Shown: piece by piece, positions 43,041-51,576 of the stretch
How positions within the stretch are numbered: the stretch's first letter is position 1
How the letters are laid out: each line of letters starts with the position of its first letter
Source: Emcibacter sp048269205
GTDB lineage: Bacteria; Pseudomonadota; Alphaproteobacteria; Sphingomonadales; Emcibacteraceae
Length of the DNA stretch: 64,000 bases
Reading direction: 5' to 3'
Assembly (NCBI RefSeq): GCF_048269205.1
Contig: NZ_JBLXJC010000001.1
Span: forward strand, 372,001-436,000
The notes under the pieces: generated by a model
Told to the model about the DNA's origin: nothing
The model's database searches: none
The model's input: only the letters and a program-made list of their open reading frames with translations
Program-made: the position numbers and the translations under genes

Positions 43041-44635
43041 GACGGGCTTTTTCCTTTGGAGGACTTGGGGGAGGATTTTTTTCGTGATTTCCGGTTTTCC
43101 GGACCGAAGAGCTGTTTGAAGGCCAGTTCGGCTTCGGGGGAATCAAATGCCTTGAAGCGTGCGGAAAAATCCCTGCGGGCTGTCGCCTGTCCCTCAAGCA
43201 GGTGTGAGGCAAGGATACCCATGGCCATAAAGGTCTGGGCGTCGCCAAGGTTGTTCTCCTGCATTTCCTCGGAAAATCCGGCGATACTCTGGGCCTGTAC
43301 TTCATAATCCTGGAAGTCTCCCAGATTTTCCTGTAGCAGCTTCAGGCCGGAAATCAGTTTCTTGATTTCAGCGGCGGGATAAAGGCTCTGGAAAAATTCC
43401 ATAAGATAGCGCAGTTTTTTGCCGGTCTTGCGCAATTCATGCAGGTCCTCGGCCGGGCTTTCATCGGTGATGGCCTTGCCTTCCTGAACAATGCGCCGGA
43501 AGGTTTTCCAGATGCGCTGACTGGCAAGCTCGCTGATCGGCTGGCCGGCGTTTTTCCCTTTGCCCTTGTCGTCACTGTCGAGAAATGCCTGATAGCCGCC
43601 GAGCAGGTCTTTGTATTTCACGGTGCCCAGGGCGCGGGCCAGCTTTTTCTGCTCTGTAACCTGCTTCCGGGTCAGGAATTTTTTCAAATCCCCGAGGGAG
43701 TTCCGGTATTCCTCCGGTAGCAAGGCGCGGTAATCCTCAAATTTCAGCAAATAGACATCCAGGTCGCGGGTGGGGCCGGTAATCTGGCCGAGCCAGGCAA
43801 AGGCATCTTTCCATTTGTTTGTTTCTGCTTCGCCGTAGACTTCCTTGATCTGGCTGAGGGCGGACCGGGTCCGGCGGACGGCGACCCTGTAATCGTGCAG
43901 GAATTCGGAATCCAGGTCGGCGATGGTGCCTGCTTCATTCTCTTGCATGGTGGCAAACAGGGTTTTCAGGATTTTTGTAGTTGTTTTGGCGGCGGCGGCT
44001 TCCCCGGCAAGTTTGATGTTGAGCTTGGAGCTATAGACCCCCGGTGTGACGCCGAAGCGTTCAAGTGTTTCGTGAATATAGGGCGTTTTCCGGCGTCTGA
44101 ATCCCATCTGCTCTAGCTTGCGGGCAATTTTTGTACATTCTTTTTCATAGCCCCTGACAGGCAGTAGTTGCAGCGACCATTCAGTCTCAGTGCCTGCGTT
44201 GCCTTTCGGACAGCTGATATCGTTCCTGTCCAGACAAAGTGTGGCGGTCTTTTTCTGCTCCCGGTCCAGGGCATGAAACTCGAGCCGGTGTGTTTTCAGC
44301 CGGAGCACTGACAGAAGCCGGCGCATGCTGGTGATTTTTTCCAGGCGCTTCTGGATAGGACTGGCCGGGAAATCGGCGGCAAAGACGGGCGAGGCCCTGT
44401 GCAGGGTCACGCTGCCCTGCAGGCTGTCATCCATCAGGTGCCGCCAGAGGAAACGGTTCTCCTGACCATGCTGTTCCCGGATCAGATATCCCTGGGCATT
44501 GAACAGCCGCCAGTCAAAGGTATCCAGGAATTCCTGGTGCAGTGATATTTCCCCGACCAGGGAAAGCCCGTTTGTCTTTTCCAGCATGCTGCGGATGGCG
44601 GCCAGGTCAAATTTTTCCGGTCCGTAAAAATACAT
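43037..44635 (-). CDS. CYTH-like/CHAD domain protein
   Basis: A 532-residue protein. The N-terminal 200 residues contain HQEFLDTFDWRLFNAQGYLI, the typical degenerate CYTH segment, but no ExExK signature, so triphosphatase activity is doubtful. Residues about 240-500 are a CHAD helical bundle, with the conserved basic histidine motifs EFLHDYRVAVRRTRSALSQ, GPTRDLDVYLLKF, DLHELRKTGKKLRYLMEFF and LQENLGDFQDYEVQ. CHAD domains bind polyphosphate and target proteins to its granules. The C-terminus is a Lys/Ser-rich tail. AAGGGGTGTC precedes the ATG. It is the first gene of a two-gene unit with the ParA ATPase. Confidence 0.92.
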   Translation of the reverse strand: MYFYGPEKFDLAAIRSMLEKTNGLSLVGEISLHQEFLDTFDWRLFNAQGYLIREQHGQENRFLWRHLMDDSLQGSVTLHRASPVFAADFPASPIQKRLEKITSMRRLLSVLRLKTHRLEFHALDREQKKTATLCLDRNDISCPKGNAGTETEWSLQLLPVRGYEKECTKIARKLEQMGFRRRKTPYIHETLERFGVTPGVYSSKLNIKLAGEAAAAKTTTKILKTLFATMQENEAGTIADLDSEFLHDYRVAVRRTRSALSQIKEVYGEAETNKWKDAFAWLGQITGPTRDLDVYLLKFEDYRALLPEEYRNSLGDLKKFLTRKQVTEQKKLARALGTVKYKDLLGGYQAFLDSDDKGKGKNAGQPISELASQRIWKTFRRIVQEGKAITDESPAEDLHELRKTGKKLRYLMEFFQSLYPAAEIKKLISGLKLLQENLGDFQDYEVQAQSIAGFSEEMQENNLGDAQTFMAMGILASHLLEGQATARRDFSARFKAFDSPEAELAFKQLFGPENRKSRKKSSPKSSKGKSPS

Positions 44636-44763
44636 GACACCCCTTATCTGCTGTGCACGATAGCTTTTTTGTGTGGCGAACTATAAGAAGGCGGGGTCGC
44701 AACGCCAATCATAATTTTGTTACATTATTATGACAAATTCCGCAGAATCCAAGGTTTTTTTGC

Positions 44764-45261
44764 CTATCTGGTCGCAAGCACCTGATAGGCGGCCGTGACC
44801 TGCTGGAACTTTATGGCGGCCTGCTTGTCACCCCGGTTGGTGTCCGGGTGGTAGCGTTTGGCCAGGGTGCGATAGGCGGATTTGATTTCCGTCTGGGTGG
44901 CGTCGTCATCCAGTTCGAGAATCTCAAAAGCATCAGCCCGGCGCTGGTCAGCGCCGTAGACGTCGGGTTCTGTATCATAGGCACCACTGGTTTTGTAGCC
45001 GGCACTGGCGCGGGCCTCTTCCTGGGCGCGGCGAAAGGCGTCCGCCTTGTTGCGGCCGGAGAAATAGTTCCAGTTCTGGTTATATTCCGCGACATGCCGC
45101 TGGCAGAAATGCCACTTTTCCGGGGAATCCGGAGCCTTCGGTGCCGGGTAGTCACCGGGCTCCTCACAGCCATCATAGTCGCACAGCCTGACCGATACAG
45201 GCTCGCGCTGCACATGATATCCGTCCCATCGGGGAAAGCCCCAGCTTTTTGATCTCGACAT
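44764..45261 (-). CDS. J-domain protein, paralogue of the CobST-linked one
   Basis: A 165-residue protein with a C-terminal J domain (residues about 107-162: DAFEILELDDDATQTEIKSA, KRYHPDTNR with HPD). The N-terminus repeats the putative zinc module of the 23204-23797 protein: CDYDGC, then PDSPEKWHFCQRHVAEYNQN followed by WNYFSGR. It may act as a co-chaperone for Hsp70. It is transcribed in the same direction as the CHAD-ParA unit, 128 bases upstream of it, and is divergent from chvI with a 186-base gap. In other alphaproteobacteria pckA is often beside chvI; here this gene occupies that position. Confidence 0.88.
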   Translation of the reverse strand: MSRSKSWGFPRWDGYHVQREPVSVRLCDYDGCEEPGDYPAPKAPDSPEKWHFCQRHVAEYNQNWNYFSGRNKADAFRRAQEEARASAGYKTSGAYDTEPDVYGADQRRADAFEILELDDDATQTEIKSAYRTLAKRYHPDTNRGDKQAAIKFQQVTAAYQVLATR

Positions 45262-45447
45262 GTTTCTCAGGCTCGTTGGCAGAAGGTCATGATTAACAGC
45301 AAATCATAATCCTGATCAATAAAGATTTTCTTTCCATATAATATCATCCGGAGGCCATTTACAGGCTGTGTCGGAAATTCTTAATATTGCCATGGTTTCG
45401 TGCTACTGTCAGTTGGAATTGCTTGCAAGATAAGGAAAAAAAGCTAA

Positions 45448-46152
45448 ATGGCGACGACGATTACGCTTGTGGATGACGATCAGAATATCCTGACGTCTGT
45501 CAGTATGGCTCTAGAGGCGGAGGGATTTGATGTCAAGACCTATACGGACGGGGCAGCTGCTCTGGAGGGATTGAACAGGAATAACACCGATATGGCGGTG
45601 CTGGATATTAAAATGCCGCGCATGGACGGCATGGAATTATTGCGTCGCCTGCGGGAAAAACATAATTTTCCGGTTATCTTCCTGACCTCAAAAGATGACG
45701 AGATTGATGAAATGCTCGGGCTCAAAATGGGGGCCGACGACTATATCAAAAAGCCTTTCTCCCAGCGACTGCTTATCGAGCGGATCAAAACCGTCCTGCG
45801 TCGGGTGGAGGCGGTAAAGAAGAGCGCCACGGCCGAGGAGGACGAGGACGGCGTTATTGTCCGAGGCCGGCTGCGCCTGGACCCGGTGCGTCATCAGTGC
45901 GAATGGGACGGCAAGGATGTGAAGCTGACCGTGACCGAATTTCTGATCCTTCAGGCTCTTGCCCATCGCCCGGGGCATGTGAAAAGCCGCGATCAGCTGA
46001 TGGATGTGGCCTATCACGATGATGTCTATGTGGACGACCGCACCATTGACAGCCATATCAAGCGGCTGCGCAAAAAGTTCCGGGCCGTTGACGAGGAATT
46101 TGACGGTATCGAGACTTTGTATGGAGTTGGCTACCGCTACAGTGAAAGTTGA
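45448..46152 (+). CDS. chvI: Response regulator ChvI
   Basis: A 234-residue OmpR-type response regulator. The receiver domain has Asp10/Asp11, the phosphorylated Asp53 (MAVLDIKMP) and Lys82. The C-terminal winged helix reads KLTVTEFLILQALAHRPGHV and DDRTIDSHIKRLRKKFRAVD. In characterised alphaproteobacteria ChvI with ChvG controls envelope stress and acid responses. AAGGAAAAAAAGCTAA is the ribosome site. Followed 48 bases later by its sensor. Confidence 0.95.
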   Translation: MATTITLVDDDQNILTSVSMALEAEGFDVKTYTDGAAALEGLNRNNTDMAVLDIKMPRMDGMELLRRLREKHNFPVIFLTSKDDEIDEMLGLKMGADDYIKKPFSQRLLIERIKTVLRRVEAVKKSATAEEDEDGVIVRGRLRLDPVRHQCEWDGKDVKLTVTEFLILQALAHRPGHVKSRDQLMDVAYHDDVYVDDRTIDSHIKRLRKKFRAVDEEFDGIETLYGVGYRYSES

Positions 46153-46200
46153 TATGCTGGGAAAGTTGATGGTGCCGGTTAATTGCGCTAATAAACATTA

Positions 46201-47850
46201 ATGAACTCGGATACAAAGGCACCTCTAATCAGGACCCGGCCAAAGCGCCGGGTTTCGCCGTTAGCAATCCGTATCATGATGGTCAATGTGATCGCGCTTA
46301 TCTTTCTTGGCGGCGGTATTCTCTATGTGGACGATCTTCAGCATACCCTGATCCAGTCGCGGATCGATTCTTTGATGAAGGATGCGGAAATCATGGCCGG
46401 GGCACTGGGCGAGGCGGCCACTGGAGGTCCCGAGACCACCGAGGTGGAGCTTATTCCGGCCCAGCAGATTATTATCCGCCTGGTGGACGTTACCCGCAAC
46501 AGAGCACGTTTCTTTGATATTTCCGGCACCAAACTGATCGACAGCCGGGATCTGGCCATTGAGCAGTCCATTGTGGTCAACCCCTTGCCCCCCGAGGGAG
46601 GACTGGCCAGTTTCTGGGACAACCTGAGCTGGGAGATTTCCGGTATTCTGGACCGGTTGAATAAAAGATATGCCCTGGGTGAATATAAGGAAAAGGCCAA
46701 TGAGGTGGCTGAAAACTACCCGGAAGTGATGGAAGCCATGGCCGGGGAAAGTGGCTATCGTATCCGGGTGCTGACCGATCGTTTTGATATTATTACAGTG
46801 GCTGTGCCTGTACAGCGTTTTCGCCGCGTGCTGGGTGTGCTGATGGTTTCGGCCGATGACCGGGACATCAGGGAGGCGGTCCAGGATGCCCGCATGACCA
46901 TCCTGCAACTGTTCTTTGCCGCCCTGTTGATAACCCTGGCCCTGTCCTCCTTTCTGGGCCGGACTATCATCCGTCCGATTTTGCGTCTCGCTCATGCCGC
47001 CGACCGGATCAGAATGGCCACCAATCCGGACTACCAGATCCCGGACTATTCCGGACGCAATGACGAAATCGGCGATTTGAGCCGGTCGCTCAGGCAAATG
47101 ACCGATAACCTGGCCCGGCAGATTGATGCTGTGGCTTCTTTTGCTGCCGATGTGGCGCATGAGCTGAAAAACCCGCTCACTTCCTTGCGCAGTGCCATCG
47201 AAACATTGTCTTTCGCCAAAAAGGAAGAAGACAAGCAAAAGCTGCTGGCAATTATCCAGCAGGACGTCCAGCGTCTTGATCGCCTGATTTCGGATATTTC
47301 CGATGCCTCCCGGCTGGATGCGGAACTGGCCCGCAGCCGCATGGAGCTGGTGAACATGACGGCCATGCTCGAAACCCTGATCGATATCTATGATGCCACT
47401 CAGAAAGACAAACTGCCGGATATCGTGCTTGAGGTGAATGGCAGCCGCAGGCAACGCAAATCCGGGGAAAATCGGCCCTATCACGTCATGGGGCTGGAAG
47501 GACAGCTTGGCCAGGTGGTGAGAAACCTGCTGGACAATGCCATCTCCTTTTCACGCCCGGACGGGCATGTCCTGGTCAGGCTTGGTGAACGCAAAAACAT
47601 GGTGGAACTTGTCATTGAGGACGAGGGTGTGGGGATTCCCGAAGACAAACTGGAAAACATCTTCGAGCGTTTCTATTCCGAGCGTCCCAAGGGGGAGGCT
47701 TTCGGCAAACATTCGGGGCTTGGCCTGAGTATCTGTAAACAGATCGTGGAATCCCATGGCGGCACCATTACCGCTCAAAACCGTGAAGACCGGAGCGGCG
47801 CCCGTTTTGAAGTGCGCCTGCCGCGGGCCGAGGAGGGGAAAAGACAATGA
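46201..47850 (+). CDS. chvG: Sensor histidine kinase ChvG
   Basis: A 549-residue membrane sensor with two hydrophobic segments (residues about 25-42 and 238-258), a periplasmic sensing loop between them containing NRARFFDISGTKLIDSRDL, a HAMP linker, a HisKA domain with His320 in DVAHELKNPL, and a HATPase domain (NLLDNAISFS; DEGVGIPED; GLGLSICKQI). It phosphorylates ChvI; in relatives it is held off by the periplasmic protein ExoR. No clear ribosome site precedes the ATG. The stop overlaps the hprK start by four bases, linking the two-component system to the PTS genes. Confidence 0.95.
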   Translation: MNSDTKAPLIRTRPKRRVSPLAIRIMMVNVIALIFLGGGILYVDDLQHTLIQSRIDSLMKDAEIMAGALGEAATGGPETTEVELIPAQQIIIRLVDVTRNRARFFDISGTKLIDSRDLAIEQSIVVNPLPPEGGLASFWDNLSWEISGILDRLNKRYALGEYKEKANEVAENYPEVMEAMAGESGYRIRVLTDRFDIITVAVPVQRFRRVLGVLMVSADDRDIREAVQDARMTILQLFFAALLITLALSSFLGRTIIRPILRLAHAADRIRMATNPDYQIPDYSGRNDEIGDLSRSLRQMTDNLARQIDAVASFAADVAHELKNPLTSLRSAIETLSFAKKEEDKQKLLAIIQQDVQRLDRLISDISDASRLDAELARSRMELVNMTAMLETLIDIYDATQKDKLPDIVLEVNGSRRQRKSGENRPYHVMGLEGQLGQVVRNLLDNAISFSRPDGHVLVRLGERKNMVELVIEDEGVGIPEDKLENIFERFYSERPKGEAFGKHSGLGLSICKQIVESHGGTITAQNREDRSGARFEVRLPRAEEGKRQ

Positions 47851-48275
47851 GCCTTGTTCATGCCACGGTTGTCGCCCTGGACGGGCACGGGATTATGATC
47901 ATGGGGCTGTCGGGATCGGGAAAATCCGATCTCGCCCTCCGGCTGATCGAGGAAGCGGGCGCAATGCTGGTCGGGGATGACTATGTCACCCTGGAGAAGC
48001 AAGAAGGCCGCCTGCTGGCGAAACCGGCGGAAAATATCGCAGGTCTTCTTGAAGTGCGTGGTGTCGGGCTTGTAAAGATGCCGTTTCTGCCGTCGGCGAT
48101 GGTGGATTTGGTGTTGGTTCTGCCCTCATCCGGGACGGACAGCAGGCCCGAGCGTCTGCCGGAGGAGCAATTCTTTGAATTTGAAGGGCTTCGTGTGCCG
48201 CAACTTGATTTTATGCCCTTTGAAGCCTCGGCCGTGACGAAGGCCAGAACGGCGCTCAGGCATCTTGCGTCCTGA
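47847..48275 (+). CDS. hprK: Short HPr kinase/phosphorylase
   Basis: A 142-residue C-terminal-domain-only HPr kinase, the normal alphaproteobacterial form without the N-terminal domain of Firmicutes. The P-loop GLSGSGKS lies at residues 20-27 and the signature EVRGVGLVKMPF around residue 71. It would phosphorylate a serine of the HPr-like protein encoded downstream, whose TSIMG site (Ser56) is present. It overlaps chvG by four bases. Confidence 0.93.
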   Translation: MSLVHATVVALDGHGIMIMGLSGSGKSDLALRLIEEAGAMLVGDDYVTLEKQEGRLLAKPAENIAGLLEVRGVGLVKMPFLPSAMVDLVLVLPSSGTDSRPERLPEEQFFEFEGLRVPQLDFMPFEASAVTKARTALRHLAS

Positions 48276-48403
48276 ACCGGCACCCTCTGCTTGAAATGAA
48301 TTTGTATATTTCCGCCTGCTGTGAGAATATCGGATCGTGGATTGATTCCCGAACGGCAGGCCTCTTGTAAGGTCAGCCTGTTCGAAAGATGCAACAGAGG
48401 ACA

Positions 48404-49318
48404 ATGGTGACAAAAAACAGTGATACAGCCGGTCGCGGTGCCGACAGGCTAACACTTTTGCTGATTACAGGCATGTCGGGAGCCGGTAAGTCCACAGCGC
48501 TGAAGGCGCTGGAGGATATCGGCTATGAGGCGCTGGATAATCTTCCGTTGAGCCTGTTGCCTAACCTGATCGAACTTGCCAAGGGCGAGGATCCCGACCA
48601 CATCAATCCGGCCTTCGCCATTGGTATTGACGCCCGGACCCGGAATTTCCGTCCCGATAAAATCCTTTCCCGACTGCAGGAACTGAAGGACCGGGACGAT
48701 CTGGACGTAAAAGTACTTTATTTTGACAGCAACAATACGGTTCTCGCCAAACGTTTTACCGAAACCCGCCGCCGTCATCCGCTGGCCATCGACAGGCCGG
48801 TTGCCGATGGTATCGTGCGGGAACGCCAGATGCTGGAAGTAATACGGGCGGAAGCGGACTATTTCTTTGACACGTCCGACCTCGGTATTCATGAGCTGAA
48901 ACGTATGCTGACCCAGCGATTTGAGCGCAAGGCGGGCGGCGCGCTGAATATTTCCATTTGCTCTTTCGGCTATCCAAAGGGTGTTCCCCGGGACGCTGAT
49001 CTGGTATTTGACGTTCGTTTCCTGAAGAATCCCCATTATCAGGATCATCTGCGCCCGTTGACCGGAGAACAGGACGAAGTCGGGGATTTCATAAAAGGAG
49101 ATCCCGCATTCGAAAGTTTTTGGGATAAAATCGGTTCTCTGATATTGTCTTTGCTCCCCGAATATAAAAAGGAGGGGAAATCCTATCTGACCATTGCCTT
49201 TGGCTGTACTGGCGGCAGGCACAGATCGGTTTTTGTGGCCCGGGAACTGGCAGAGCTGTTGCGTCGCCAAGGTTACTGGGTGAATGTGCATCACCGCGAA
49301 TTGCTGTCCGGTGAGTGA
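48404..49318 (+). CDS. rapZ: RNase adapter protein RapZ
   Basis: A 304-residue nucleotide-binding protein. Walker A GMSGAGKS (residues 23-30) is followed by family blocks (ALEDIGYEALDNLPLSLLPN) and the C-terminal GCTGGRHRSVFVAREL loop. In enterobacteria RapZ senses glucosamine-6-phosphate and guides RNase E to GlmZ; in alphaproteobacteria it sits with PTS(Ntr) genes and its target is less clear. The ATG at 48404 and the GTG next to it follow AGAGGACA; both are workable starts. Confidence 0.94.
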   Translation: MVTKNSDTAGRGADRLTLLLITGMSGAGKSTALKALEDIGYEALDNLPLSLLPNLIELAKGEDPDHINPAFAIGIDARTRNFRPDKILSRLQELKDRDDLDVKVLYFDSNNTVLAKRFTETRRRHPLAIDRPVADGIVRERQMLEVIRAEADYFFDTSDLGIHELKRMLTQRFERKAGGALNISICSFGYPKGVPRDADLVFDVRFLKNPHYQDHLRPLTGEQDEVGDFIKGDPAFESFWDKIGSLILSLLPEYKKEGKSYLTIAFGCTGGRHRSVFVARELAELLRRQGYWVNVHHRELLSGE

Positions 49319-49343
49319 TATTCTAAAAAGACGGAATTAATAT

Positions 49344-49751
49344 ATGATTGGTATGGTGGTTGTAACGCATGGTCGCTTGGCGGAGGAATTTGTCTCTGCA
49401 ATGGAGCATGTTGTTGGCCCGCAGAAGGCCGTCCGCTCGATTTGCATCGGACCGGATGACGATATGGAACAGCGCCGGCAGGATATCCTGAATGCGGTCA
49501 AGGAAGTGGACCAGGGCGAGGGCGTTATTCTGTTGACGGATATGTTTGGCGGTACGCCTTCAAATCTTGCCATTTCCATCATGGATAATGCCAATGTCGA
49601 GGTGATCGCCGGAATTAATCTGCCCATGCTGATCAAGCTTGCCAGCGTACGTGTGGCCTGTTCCATGGAAGAAGCTATTTCTGCCGCCCAGGAGGCCGGA
49701 CGGAAATACATCAATGTGGCCTCTCATGTCCTGTCCGGAGAGATTTCATGA
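49344..49751 (+). CDS. PTS EIIA component, mannose-type
   Basis: A 135-residue phosphocarrier. The phosphorylated His9 lies in VVVTHGRLAEEFV, and LLTDMFGGTPSNLAISIM is the dimer/active-site region of EIIA(Man). No membrane EIIB/C genes are nearby, so it is probably a regulatory phosphorelay component. The HPr gene starts inside its end (4-base overlap). Confidence 0.94.
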   Translation: MIGMVVVTHGRLAEEFVSAMEHVVGPQKAVRSICIGPDDDMEQRRQDILNAVKEVDQGEGVILLTDMFGGTPSNLAISIMDNANVEVIAGINLPMLIKLASVRVACSMEEAISAAQEAGRKYINVASHVLSGEIS

Positions 49752-50044
49752 CAGCAGGACAGGGGGTCAACGGCAATCCCTGTGAAAAAATACTGACCAT
49801 TCTGAACCGCCGGGGCCTGCATGCCCGGGCATCGGCTAAATTTGTTTCTGTGGCGGAAAAATATGATTCCTCCATTCAGGTTTCCAAAGACGGTACTTCT
49901 GTTTCCGGCACCTCCATTATGGGGCTGATGATGCTTGCAGCAGCGCCGGGGGATCAGATCATGATACGCTGTGATGGCGCACAGGCCGGTGAGGCTCTTG
50001 AGGCGCTACAGGCGCTTGTGGAAGACAAATTCGGAGAAGATTAG
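49748..50044 (+). CDS. HPr family phosphocarrier protein
   Basis: A 98-residue HPr with an N-terminal extension of about 10 residues. His25 in NRRGLHARASAKF takes phosphate from enzyme I, and Ser56 in GTSIMGLMMLA is the site for HprK. Both regulatory residues are intact. Enzyme I itself is not in the window. The EIIA-HPr pair after rapZ completes the usual order of this alphaproteobacterial module. Confidence 0.94.
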   Translation: MTAGQGVNGNPCEKILTILNRRGLHARASAKFVSVAEKYDSSIQVSKDGTSVSGTSIMGLMMLAAAPGDQIMIRCDGAQAGEALEALQALVEDKFGED

Positions 50045-50166
50045 ATATTTCTTAACTATTTTCGGGGTAAATATAGAGATATAAAGATTTCTTTATTTAT
50101 GGCTTGTGGCTGGTCGGCAGACTTGCTATAAGCCTTTCTGATTATATGAAAAGGAAAGATCTACAG

Positions 50167-51462
50167 ATGACCGAATTCACTGATTACAAGGTTGCAGATA
50201 TTTCGCTTGCCGACTGGGGGCGTCGTGAAATTGCCATTGCAGAGACAGAAATGCCCGGCCTGATGGCCCTGCGCGAGGAATATGGCAAGAGCAAGCCCCT
50301 TAAAGGCGCCCGGATCGCCGGATGTCTGCATATGACCATTCAGACCGCGGTACTGATCGAAACCCTGATCGAGCTGGGCGCTGAAATTCGCTGGTCATCC
50401 TGTAATATCTTTTCCACCCAGGATCATGCCGCGGCGGCTATTGCGGCGGCGAATATACCGGTTTTTGCCTGGAAGGGGCTGACCGAGGAAGAATTTCTCT
50501 GGTGTATCAGGGAGACCATTGTTGGACCGGACGGCTGGCGTCCCAACATGATCCTTGATGATGGTGGTGATCTGACGGCCATGATGTACGAGGACTTCCC
50601 GGAACTGATGGATGAGGTTCGTGGTATTTCCGAGGAAACCACCACCGGCGTGCTGCGGCTGTATCAGATGGAAAAAGCCGGAAAGTTGACGGTGCCTGCC
50701 ATCAACGTGAATGATAGTGTGACAAAATCAAAATTCGACAACCTTTATGGATGTCGGGAAAGCCTGGTAGACGGCATCAAGCGGGCCACGGACGTGATGA
50801 TGGCCGGCAAGATCGCCGTGGTGTGTGGCTACGGTGATGTGGGCAAGGGCTCTGCGGCCAGCATGCGCAATCAGGGCGCCCGTGTCCTGGTAACTGAAAT
50901 CGACCCCATTTGTGCCCTTCAGGCTGCCATGGAAGGTTATGAAGTGACCACCATGGAGGACGCGGCGTCTGAGGGTGATATCTTTGTCACAACAACCGGC
51001 AATGTGGATGTGATCACCATTGATCATATGCGGGAGATGAAGGACCGGGCCATTGTCTGCAATATCGGCCATTTTGATTCCGAAATCCAGATTGCGGCGC
51101 TGGAAAACTATACCTGGGAAGAGGTTAAGCCCCAGGTGGATGAAGTTGTATTCCCGGACGGTAAACGTCTGATCGTCCTGGCCAAAGGCCGTCTCGTCAA
51201 CCTCGGTTGTGCGACCGGCCACCCCAGTTTCGTCATGAGCGCCTCCTTCACCAACCAGGTGATGGCCCAGATTGAACTGTGGAATAATTCCGACAACTAC
51301 GGCAATAAGGTTTATGTGCTGCCCAAGCATCTGGATGAAAAAGTGGCCTCCCTGCACCTTGCTCGTCTTGGGGTGAAACTGACCAAACTGAACCAGAAAC
51401 AGGCCGATTACATTGACGTGCCTGTGAGCGGGCCCTTTAAGCCCGAACATTACAGATACTGA
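50167..51462 (+). CDS. ahcY: Adenosylhomocysteinase
   Basis: Hydrolyses S-adenosylhomocysteine to adenosine and homocysteine in the methyl cycle. The 431-residue protein has NNV-type substrate loop DLTAMMYEDFPEL, catalytic SVTKSKFDNLYGCRESL and the NAD site VCGYGDVGKGSA near residue 220; the C-terminus KPEHYRY is diagnostic. The ATG at 50167 follows AAGGAAAG; an upstream GTG-type extension would read non-conserved sequence. The 122-base leader is AT-rich and shows no SAH-riboswitch consensus. It is the last gene of the chvI-ahcY run and has its own terminator. Confidence 0.97.
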   Translation: MTEFTDYKVADISLADWGRREIAIAETEMPGLMALREEYGKSKPLKGARIAGCLHMTIQTAVLIETLIELGAEIRWSSCNIFSTQDHAAAAIAAANIPVFAWKGLTEEEFLWCIRETIVGPDGWRPNMILDDGGDLTAMMYEDFPELMDEVRGISEETTTGVLRLYQMEKAGKLTVPAINVNDSVTKSKFDNLYGCRESLVDGIKRATDVMMAGKIAVVCGYGDVGKGSAASMRNQGARVLVTEIDPICALQAAMEGYEVTTMEDAASEGDIFVTTTGNVDVITIDHMREMKDRAIVCNIGHFDSEIQIAALENYTWEEVKPQVDEVVFPDGKRLIVLAKGRLVNLGCATGHPSFVMSASFTNQVMAQIELWNNSDNYGNKVYVLPKHLDEKVASLHLARLGVKLTKLNQKQADYIDVPVSGPFKPEHYRY

Positions 51463-51482
51463 TTCGTCTGAATCCGATTTTT

Positions 51483-51526
51483 GAAAGCCTGTCGGTGGGT
51501 GTTAACCATTAACAGGCTTTCTTTTT
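51483..51526 (+). terminator. Terminator of ahcY
   Basis: GAAAGCCTGT and ACAGGCTTTC form a 10-bp stem around a 19-base loop, followed by TTTTT, 20 bases after the ahcY stop. Confidence 0.85.
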
Positions 51527-51576
51527 GCCCGCCAAGCCGCTAACTTAGCGTGGAAGCTTCGGTTGTGGGTAGAAGA

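Noticed and set aside
50045..50166. Possible SAH riboswitch before ahcY
   Set aside because: The leader is AT-rich and lacks the GC-rich conserved core expected of SAH riboswitches.
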